Shown here in pieces: positions 55,701 to 64,000 of a stretch of 64,000 nt of DNA. Under the pieces are notes generated by a model. The model ran no database searches and was not told where the DNA came from. It saw only the letters and a list, made by a program, of their open reading frames with translations. This DNA is from Phytoseiulus persimilis. Taxonomy: Eukaryota > Arthropoda > Arachnida > Mesostigmata > Phytoseiidae. The DNA lies in the NCBI GenBank assembly GCA_037576195.1, contig CM075102.1, positions 17,418,745 to 17,482,744 of the forward strand, read 5' to 3'. Every line of letters begins with the position of its first letter. The first letter of the stretch is position 1. A program made the translations under genes and the position numbers.

Positions 55701-58079
55701 CAATCGATCCGAGGATTCGAATTTCCATGGTGAAGTTCTCTCTACTGCGGAAAAGCAGGCAGGAGGGATTCCACCGAACGGACACTGAGACAAAAGTCGC
55801 GACGGAACTTTCGGAGCACCCTGATTCCACAACGCTCAGTAAAAGCTTGCGACGCGCTGAATTAGTGCTTACGCGGTTTAGCCGGAGGCGTCGGACGCAT
55901 GTTTTCGACGATCAATCCTGGCATTTACCTAAAACGAGCTCCCGTCCTCTCTTTGATCGCTCCCGACACCGGGCACTTTCGGTGATCGATCAACGAGGGA
56001 TGCGGACACCAAGCAGCCGTCATTATTTCGACTCAAATTACAAAGCGAGCGGCAGTGGATCAGCGCGAACGTCTGCGGCGGCATCGAAAGACACAATGTA
56101 AGCTGTGATCGATCCAGCTACTTGGAAACCGTTCCGAGAATCGCCCCGATTGATTCAGTGTTTCACGGAAATACCTCCATAACTCGGGCTTCCTCGGCTC
56201 ATTCGTTTGTTTATTCAAACATCGCCGCGACAGGCGATGCGGGCAGTCATTTTTATTCTTTCCAAGATTCTCTGAGGAAACAAAGATTTGCGGATCGGTT
56301 GAACTTCGCACCAAAACGATCGCACACTGGGTGGTTGTGCGACAAGCCGCGTGTTGTCCAGCCCGCTCGTGAGTCGACTTTCTCGACTGTTCAGGAAGCA
56401 AGCGGGATAGAATGCGAACAGTTAGTAGTGGAAGCACGTGTTTTGAATCCCCGAGCGCCTGTGAGAACACGGTGGTCCTATCGTAGGACTGAACGTGGCA
56501 GATACGTCCCCGGCGTCAAGTCAAGCGACTCTTGTCACCGCTGAGGAGGGAAACCAACGAGATGACTTGATACCCCTCGTTGAGAGCCATTCTATAGGAC
56601 ACGGCACCATTTTCGTTATCTCTTTCCGCGATCGAATCAGGGGTCGATCTGTGAGTCCTTTTTGGAACTTAGATCCGAGTCCTCCATCGCAGGTATCGCG
56701 TTCCGCGGTTGGAGATGGAACTTCTGATCAGAAATCATGCACCAAGCGTGTGGAGATGCTCCTGGAGAGATCGAAACCTCGTCCTGACTAATAATAGTAA
56801 AACGCGTGCACGTAGTGAATGTCTACCATTTCAGAATGTTCCTAGTTCATGAGTTCCGTTCTTATGGGTTCCGCGACCTGAACCTCAGCATCCCGGGACG
56901 GGAGTCATTTGTCTGTCTTGGATCTATCCTCCATCAACGGGGATGTCGAATGCTATATCGGAATTCCGTCGAGGGGGAATAATTTCTAGGAATGGATGAT
57001 TTTCAGTGTCGGCCAGGGGTAAGCGAGCTCTTCACGCTCCGACCACGCCTTACACGTTTTGGACACCGTCGACCTGCCACGACATAAGAGTATGTCCGAC
57101 AGGCCGATCAAAATACGCAATGAAATCGCTACGGACTCCGTCCGGCCAAGCCTCACGCGAAGCGAATCTCTCATTGAGCTGTTTCAATTGATGAATAATC
57201 GGGTCAACATCGGGAAATTCGTTGTTCTCGAAACGTCTTCTCCTCCATGGGTGCTCGCACAGCTCCCGGATCGGGCGGACGATGATCGTATAGTGCATCA
57301 CTCGAACACCCCGAGAGTTTCAGCCGCCTCCCGGAATCGAACCCACGGCTCAGACCCGAGATGCTGATCCTCTCGCAGTGTTCGTTTGTCAGCGCTCCGA
57401 TCATCATGGTATCTGAGTGCGAACTCGCCCTATTGACAGGGTTTCAACGAATCTAAACCTAACCCCGCTCCACGGAGCTCATTGCTTCAACATAGGAACG
57501 ACCCCCATACTTTGATGTCGATCTGCAGCATGCGCGGAACTCTTCCGCAGAGGTTCTGAGTACTGCGAAGTATCATGAAACAGCAACCCGAGGATGAATC
57601 TTTCAGCGGTATCTGAGAGTTCCTGGAAGGAGGACCAGCCACCGACCTACGATTGCAAGCCTCGCGACTTTTCCACGATTCTCAATGCAGGTTGGAGCGG
57701 ACCGATGAGCTCGACTTTAACTAGATCCAATGTATGGTTTCAACTCACTTCTGAAGGTCTGTCTGTCGAGGTTTCGCATTTTGCCGATGACTTTGAGGAA
57801 AGATCCCATACATTCGGGACTGAGGTCCGCTTTGTCTTGGAACTCGATTATTTTGGGGAGAGCTTGTTTGATGAGCGAATTGACGACATTTTTGAAGCTT
57901 TCTTCAACCGCGCGGTATTTCGCCTCAATAGTCAGTGGAGCGACGGTGGTCGTGGCGGTCTCCTCTGCTTCTTCATGCTGTCCCGAGTCGTCTTCCTGCT
58001 CCTCTTGAGCATGACACGGCACCGAACATAGAAACGACACAACCACAGAAAACACAACAACACAAATATACCACCTCAT
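37721..58079 (-). CDS. nrf-6-like: Nose-resistant-to-fluoxetine (NRF-6)-like acyltransferase 3 protein (15 exons)
   Basis: Secreted-entry, multi-pass membrane protein with an extracellular NRF domain followed by an acyltransferase-3 domain. C. elegans relatives act in lipid or drug uptake and yolk transport; the acyl donor and acceptor are unknown. Exons, 5' to 3': 57749-58079, 47479-47678, 45233-45347, 44136-44226, 42989-43145, 42434-42563, 41964-42115, 40329-40412, 40009-40122, 39805-39893, 39427-39561, 38755-38875, 38446-38632, 38122-38264, 37721-37912. All 14 junctions agree in phase: 2,241 bases, 746 residues plus stop. Signal peptide residues 1-24 (RWYICVVVFSVVVSFLCSV); NRF domain about 85-245 (LSPECMGSFL, FRMFDASAKLAAG, RMGLCMPSTCTVDDV, VEYCRQRED); first membrane helix about 246-266; acyltransferase part from about 310 (FHGLRAATVVWIIWVHHF with the family's His after helix 1, NNGWLAVDTFFFISGFFLAY, WWRLIPM, FWYISVDTQLYLL, ISRLSYAMYIMHVP). 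The intron after exon 8 uses a GC donor (CAAAG|GCAAGT). Confidence 0.95.
47679..57748 (-). other. 10-kb first intron of the NRF-6-like gene
   Basis: It separates the signal-peptide exon from the rest of the gene. Donor GTGAGT at its right end and acceptor CTCCTCCGTTACAG at its left end; the split Met codon (A|TG) restores RQTFRMFDASAK across it. It holds no exon I recognise on either strand except a weak candidate at 52134. Open frames such as 55559-56101 look like chance. Confidence 0.7.
52134..52526 (+). CDS. Weak candidate: short secreted protein start inside the NRF-6-like intron
   Basis: An ATG in the context AAGATGGCGG opens a frame of 130 codons whose first 20 residues (VLSIGLLVTFCQLLRFSHC) resemble a signal peptide. 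A GTGAGA donor-like site directly follows the signal-like segment near 52199, so it could be a first exon. The remainder has no family resemblance. It lies antisense within an intron. Chance is a serious alternative. Confidence 0.2.
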   Translation: MAVLSIGLLVTFCQLLRFSHCVSETDTENLNSCYFICPSIPLMIRAALIFRSILQLLSYHYKPNIKRNMNDQKTSLTLKSTKQLVRRPPLHRDQLETSNRINEFELAHSISSGSYLPSLSLGCRFHPNIS

Positions 58080-61000
58080 TACGGCATACACAGCCACCAA
58101 GTGTAAACGGTCTTCGCTAGATTATGCTCAGCGTCAGGGAAAGGAGGACCCTCGACGGTGAGGGCAACCGCGGTTCGAAAAGCTCTAGCGAATACAGTAG
58201 GGCACTGACGGGCTCCAGAAATCCCGGGGCTTGTTGTCGAAGAAGACACAGCCACAGTCACAGAGTCCACTAAGGGGTCGAACACCGATGCATTGTTTTT
58301 GTGCGGCGGACAGTCGTTCGGCGTCATCGGGAACCGAGAGCATTGGTCCAAGACGCGAGATCAAGCCGGATCCCTCTCACCCGAGGGCATTTTGTTTCAT
58401 TGAGATCGGCTCACCGATCATGGGAGATACCTCAAGGAGATATCTGAAAGTTCTGAATGAGGGGATCGCCCTCATGACAGGACTCCGCCGGAAACCCGGA
58501 AATAATCACAGCCTCAGATGATCACTTCCAAATTTCGGGATTCGCGCCGCAAGCGCTATGGTGGGCTGCTCGATCGAAACTGGTCGGGATTTTTATGAAG
58601 AATGTTCGTTTGAATAAATGGACGTTCCGCGTCTGCGCCATTCATTTCGATGGTTAGATCGGATTAGACGGGACGACATCATACCGCAGATTCGACGTAT
58701 CTGTTGCTGGCGGTTCCCAATATACAACTGCAGATCACCAACCGCTCCGATTGCAGTTCGATGACCAATCACGCGTTTATGCCGAATGTGGTGAATTATG
58801 CGTTGGCGCATTACCCTGCGAGGGACCCCTACGTTGACCTCAACAACGAGCCCTGCGGAGTCACCGTGAAGAGGGAATGAAACGCAGAGATGGCTCGCAA
58901 ATCGAGCCGAACTGGAAACGCGTGTCTGTTTGAATGCATCGTTCCAGCTGAGGGGAGCCTCACGCATTCACTCTCTTCATTCCAACCATCCGAACTTGGC
59001 AAGCGAAACGCGGCCTTTCTCTGGATCTGAGCCGAGATATCGAAGATCGATGTCGTCTTTATTTCAATGATGCGGTGATTTTGAAACCTAACATCTCCGC
59101 AAATCACTATCACAGAATTGAATTCCTACACTGCAGAATGTGCTGCGCCGGAACACTGCGTTGACTTCTCGTCGTGTTTTTCAGAAAATCGCTCAGTATA
59201 CGTTCCAACGTTTTACGTTGTTATTTTCGTGACAGCAGAACAGAGATACAGCAACCTTCATACGATCTCGTTTCTTGGTTGTTCCCGCTTGCTCAAATTC
59301 AACCATCGATGTGCAGCGCCTCCCTGCCCCGGTCGGTATGGGCTTCCGATCAGGGATCGATAGGATGACAGAACATGAGTTCTAAGTTTTCTTTTTCGAA
59401 ATATGAGTTCAAAAAGTTTGAGGTGAACCGCATCATCGGATCTCGGTGCTGACCCTCGGCAGGATCGAGCTCCCTGGTCCCAGCTCCAGTTCCTCTAGTT
59501 GCGGAAATCAATTACACTGTGCGTTGTCGAGTGTTGGAACGCAGTGCGAGGACTTCATTCCGACCGCCATGGATCATAAGATGTCGGAAAATAAAAACTC
59601 CGCTCCGCGTCCCCGACCATCCCTGCGTCACAAATGATCGACTCCGTTGGAGTCGTGATCTGAGCAGAATGCCCGTGTAACATTAAACGCCTGAATTCTG
59701 AGCTTTCATCCACTCCTCAAAGTGAGAACGTGAACTTTTGCGAGCGTCCAGGTTCGAAGCGTGAGTCAACGAAGTCACTTCTCCGAAGATCCGGCAGAAG
59801 GAGCAGGATTTCTGCGCCCCCAGACGCGAACAGAGCAGTTTCTCTCAATTTAATTCGCAGAGCTGTGGCTGTTGAGTCCTAATGATCACTTCACCACTCG
59901 TTCATCACTGCTCGAGCACCCTGATGCTGAATCCGAAGCTCGAGCCTCAACCCCTTGCAAAACGCGTGTTGGGCTCGTTTGCGGGCTTTGCTTCTGATCG
60001 AGCGCAGCCGAATCGACGGAATCCGATTGTGAAGATGAAGAATCCTAGGCGGCTTCCATTTCTCTGATTCGGTTGAATAGACTGCGATCATCATCGATAA
60101 TTGTCGTCAGAGGCAAGCGCCGACTTGTTCCTGACTTGTTGTTGTGTTGTCATCGTGGAGATTCTCGTCTGGATGAGTCGGCGAACCTGGGATGCTGCAC
60201 TTCAGTGTGGTCCAAAGTGGGATCACTTCGATCCGATCGGGATCGATTCCTGCTCCATTGTTCGCTGCTTCGAGACACGAATGTACGTACAGTGTTGATA
60301 CGAATCTACGCCGAGGATTCACTGTTTTGTTTTCTGTCCGCATCTTGATTCATGACAATCCAGCGCTTGTTTTGAATCAGCCGCTGGGCTCAGCACACCC
60401 GTTGCTACGCCACTCTAGAATCAATCGGTGGAGCTTTGGCACTTCGTGGGAATCATAGCCGCGTTTGGTGGACGCGAGCCACACCTCGACTGACGCCATG
60501 ATATATGTTGGCTAGCGATAGCTAAAGGAAAGACACTGCACAAGTGATCAGATTGGCACTCTACGACGTCGAGTCCAATTACGGGCCTAACAAGTGCTTC
60601 AAGATGCTCTACAGGAACAACCGATTTTGAACTACCCGGTCGGGCTCAATTCATCTTCTGTTTGAATGCGGCTGGCCACGCTCGAAATGATGTCTTGCTG
60701 AACACCAACCAACCGTGTAAGCCTGCTCCCCTGTTTCATCGGTATACAGAATCCAAGAAGTGTACGACACTCAACGAAGCTCTAGAAGTGGAACCAATCG
60801 TTTCTTATGCTGAATTCCATGAGATGGGTGAATCATTCCGATCGCTGCTCTGCAACCCATCGGAGCAATGCTTGATGGGCTTCGGAAACTGTAGAGGTCC
60901 AGGAAGGAATTTATTCCCGCGATACTCATTACAGGGGGAATGATGAGACTCGACCACCGACAACGAAGCGAAGGAGAGCATTCATGCACCGTACTTCGGA

Positions 61001-61806
61001 AGGTCGAATCCCGGTTTGACATAGCACAATCGATTCGTTCTTGGCGTATGACCTAATTTGGGAATCGTTCGAATTTTGGTCGCGCTGCGTGCCATATGCT
61101 GGATGATAATCGAGTTCCCATCTCTCGAAATAGATACAGGCTGTGCTGAACGAAATTTCCCTTTCCCTTAAGAAGTTCTCTCGATCGTCATGAGGGCGGC
61201 TTCTGATTGGGCTATCGAACGAAACTGGAAAACCGCCTCCAGACCTTTCTCGACCCAAGCCCACCGCCCGCAATGGGATTTGCGAGGCGATAGGGAGTGT
61301 TTCTGAAGCAATACCGAAAGGTGATTCCGGGACACTTCTGAGGGCTGGCTGAGAGGTTCAGCCGGAAAACAAAAAAAGACCTTTCTCTGAAAAATCGGGT
61401 TGACGAATAAGCCTTGAAACGTAACTTCTTCGTCCATCCTCAGTGCGTTTGATTATATGAGTTTCTGTCTCCGATCAGACGGAAATGCTGGTCTATTCCG
61501 AATCCATTGAATTTCAAAGGAAAAGTAGTTGCCCGAACGCTTTGGCGGGTTCGTTTTTTCCAAATTCCGCCCTCCTCTGCTGGGTTATCGTACTCAACGC
61601 TAAGCTGCAAAACTTCGAACTATCCGCAGGTGCCCCATGTCTCTCCACCTCGAACCCCATGTCAGTCTCCGTTTCGATCTTGGTGGTGTCGACTGATGCC
61701 GGTTTTTCGGATTGAGCTTACTTCCAAGTTCGTTGCCCGTGTAGTGGTTCTGTGATTTGCTTACGTTGTGTGCTATTAGGGCTCCATGTAATCGTTTCTT
61801 TTCATC

Positions 61807-61807
<1 letters not shown>
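58080..61807. other. Upstream flank of the NRF-6-like gene, no gene recognised
   Basis: The promoter of the minus-strand NRF-6-like gene must lie at the left edge. The rest has only short open frames without recognisable domains, and no RNA gene that I can support. Confidence 0.4.

Positions 61808-61837
<30 letters not shown>
61808..61837 (-). repeat. (CCCATA)5 tandem tail of the LINE
   Basis: Five exact TATGGG units on the plus strand, reading CCCATA on the minus strand, lie about 50 bases beyond the stop codon of the LINE frame. The place and orientation make it the 3' tail of the element instead of an independent microsatellite or a telomere-type repeat. Confidence 0.8.
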
Positions 61838-61838
<1 letters not shown>

Positions 61839-62840
61839 TTATTGATCTTGACTCGGATCGAGATATGTACAGGTTTACATTCTGTTTGAGTCAGCCTTTC
61901 ATTTCAGGTGCTTCCGCAGATCGTTTGGTCTCCTTTTCCCACTTTTCGAGGGCAAGCTTTGTCTTGTACACTAGCGATGGGTCTTGCATTTCCTCTGGGA
62001 GGCCGAGTGCTTTGAGGAAATCATCGTCTGTGTAGTACGCGTCATTGCATTCGAAGATTATGTGTTGTACAGTCTCTTCGTATGTGCCGCATCTCGGGCA
62101 GGTGTTGTTGCCCTGTTGTTCGGAAAGTCCTCTAGTTGGCAGCATTCCTGCTCTTGCTAGGGCTAGTAGAGCATCTCCTCTTCGATTGCCGTAGAGGTAA
62201 GACCTTGTACCGGGGGAGGTTTTACCCCTGCGGTATAGGCTCAGGCTGTTTTTTAGAAGCATGTCTCGCCTCCAGCCGTGCTCCTGCATTTCTTTAACTC
62301 TCTTTTTTATCAGTGAGTTATATGCGTTTAGGGCTGGTGTTCCTTGACTCGATGTTGGTGGCTCGATCCGGTCACAGCCGTATTGGTGGCTTAGTGTCTG
62401 CGTTCGGGTGCAGAGTTCAGTCTGTATTCCGAGTATCTCCATTGTGTTAAGGAGAGATTTTGGCCATCTCTCATCTGGCATGTGTTGGATGCGTTTCATG
62501 TATCTGAGTTTGCTTTGTGCTTCCCTGGCTTCGAATAGGGACCATCCAAGCTCTCCCAGTATGAATTCCTTGGCCACTTTGTAGCCTGATATGCCAAGGG
62601 CCCAGCGGCCTGCATCACGTTGAGTTTTTTCCAGTCGTTTGCCTCGATATCGGATGTGTTTTCCGAACTTCAGATTCAGACTCTCTGGCCAGACATCCAC
62701 GGTTCATACCCAAGTTATGCAATTCGCTGGTAACATCCTTGTATCAGCCCCTCCTTCAGCAAGCTGTTTCCGACTCATCATTCTCCACCTCCAGCTTGGC
62801 TCCGCTGTTTTAGTTCAGTAGTCATCGAAGCTCTGTGGAG
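61808..62840 (-). mobile_element. 5'-truncated non-LTR retrotransposon (LINE) fragment
   Basis: The minus strand encodes the C-terminal part of a LINE open frame 2 (stop at 61891-61893, open back to about 62700, 269 codons). It contains the region after the reverse transcriptase (LEKTQRDAGRWALGISGYK) and a terminal CCHC-type zinc motif, CPRCGTYEETVQHIIFEC, followed by an Asp/Glu-rich end. In-frame upstream sequence is stopped by TGA near 62703; residual similarity in another frame reaches about 62840. The 3' end is a (CCCATA)5 tail, as in LINE clades that end in short tandem repeats instead of poly(A). No target-site duplication is evident. It is not a working element: the catalytic reverse transcriptase and the first open frame are absent. 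The clade (I, R1, CR1 or similar) cannot be told from this piece. Confidence 0.8.
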
Positions 62841-64000
62841 CTTCTCGGCAGTCCGCGTTGGCTGTGGATATTTAAAATTTTTCCCCCATATTTTTCACGT
62901 AAGAGGGTGACCTCCACGGAACGGAGCTGTTTCCCGAGCGTGCACGACTCAGAACCGCTAACGAACTTCCATGTATCTTACGAGTTCCGTTCGTATCAAC
63001 AAAAGCTCCAGGCTCTTCAAATCATCAAGCTTTATCATATCCTGACCCAGGGCCATCTACGATGAGATCTTCACTCGATAAAAACTCAAGCAAGCGAACA
63101 AGTCAGTCGACAGCACAACTAATCAACAGCCCGCCCGAATCGAAGCGATACGAGCACCATTCGCGTGGTGAAACTTCGTGCTCAGTTTCAGACGTCGCAG
63201 GTTGATTGCATCGAAGATCAATAACTCTCATCAGCGCGATAAGACTTGCTTCTGGGCGTACCGGCCGCCCAGGCGTACGAAAGTTCCGATACTGCGTTTC
63301 ACCCTAAGACAACGGAGCTATTTTTACCACTGATGACAAGATACACATCTACAACAAGAGGCCATGGAGGCAAGAGCGGATCCACGAATTCCGAATCAGC
63401 AGTCATGCAAAAGGAAATGCCACCGAGTGCTTGCCTCTTGGTCGATGAGATGGTACTCTTCATCGACCTCCGCCCTCCTCCAAGGAGAATCCAGTGACCC
63501 CTCCCGACAGAGGAAGGGGGGAGGGGCAGTCGTCTCATCCCACCCAAATGTTTTGGCTACGCCTGGTCCCCCCCTTCCATGTACATGGAAACCCCCATGT
63601 ACAGCACTGCTCTTTTTGCGCCTCTGCAGCCGCGTCCCTTTTGTATCCGTGTCCATACAGAGAAAATATCGCTCCCGATCGGCTAGCCGGATGATACGCA
63701 TTCTGGAGGAGAATTAGTTCGCACAAGAATAATTTTCAACGCGAAAGCCGAACACTGATACGGCTATATTTTCATTCACAGGCGATAGCGATGGTACTGT
63801 CAAGAAGACCCTACTGTGACTATGTTACATTATCTATTGCAACGGAAGGTGGTCGATCATTCGATTGATGACTCCTTTTGATGAGATCTCCAGAGACCCC
63901 ATTCCCACAGAATGAAGTTTCCGGTGGGATGCCCAATCATGGGTTGATCATCAGCCGAGTCGATTCATTGACCGGAATCGCTCGCTATTATGAGTGCGGA
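62841..64000. other. Right flank, no gene recognised
   Basis: Only short open frames without recognisable domains. A 16-base perfect palindrome lies at 63575-63590. Confidence 0.4.
63575..63590. repeat. 16-base perfect palindrome
   Basis: TTCCATGTACATGGAA reads the same on both strands and is followed within 10 bases by a second CCATGTAC half. It lies in a C-rich stretch. It could bind a dimeric factor or be chance. Confidence 0.6.

Noticed and set aside
55559..56101. 180-codon plus-strand frame ending at a GTAAGC donor-like site
   Set aside because: Ser/Arg-rich without recognisable family, inside the large NRF-6-like intron, and no matching neighbouring exon.
57320..57390. tRNA-like B box (GGTTCGATTCC on the minus strand)
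   Set aside because: The T-stem does not pair and no acceptor stem or A box can be placed at the right distance.
61808..61837. TATGGG repeats as an internal telomere-type repeat
   Set aside because: Only five copies, not the arthropod TTAGG motif, and placed exactly at the 3' end of a LINE frame.

Overview
The window is nuclear DNA of an intron-rich invertebrate. Splice sites are GT-AG, most introns are about 70-250 bases, and the proteins are animal housekeeping proteins plus a nose-resistant-to-fluoxetine (NRF-6) type acyltransferase, a family expanded in nematodes and arthropods. An arthropod, possibly a mite or tick relative, fits best, but the sequence alone does not fix the species. 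There is no sign of bacterial, plasmid or viral genome organisation.

Layout from left to right. (1) 1425-20196, plus strand: an AHCYL/IRBIT-type S-adenosylhomocysteine-hydrolase-like gene. Ten exons join in phase into 505 codons and are split by a 12-kb second intron. (2) 21214-21990, plus strand: a TATA box followed by a candidate three-exon gene for a small single-pass membrane protein of 142 residues, or a piece of a GPCR. (3) 24383-30910, minus strand: RPAP1, an RNA polymerase II assembly factor, with about 17 exons and a poly(A) signal at 24340. A YY1-like promoter element lies upstream at 31181. (4) 31860-32843 and 34020-34955, plus strand: two intronless tandem paralogues with an N-terminal DUF4743 domain and a C-terminal Nudix domain. 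(5) 37721-58079, minus strand: a 15-exon NRF-6-like acyltransferase-3 gene of 746 codons plus stop. Its signal-peptide exon lies 10 kb away from the rest. (6) 61808-62840, minus strand: a 5'-truncated non-LTR retrotransposon ending in a (CCCATA)5 tail.

The genes do not form an operon or an evident pathway. The first 1.4 kb, the two large introns, 58-61.8 kb and the last kilobase hold no gene I can support. Open frames of 130-200 codons there are about what chance gives for six frames of 64 kb at this base composition. Exon borders were placed by eye from homology, phase and splice consensus; treat them as accurate to about one base unless stated otherwise.
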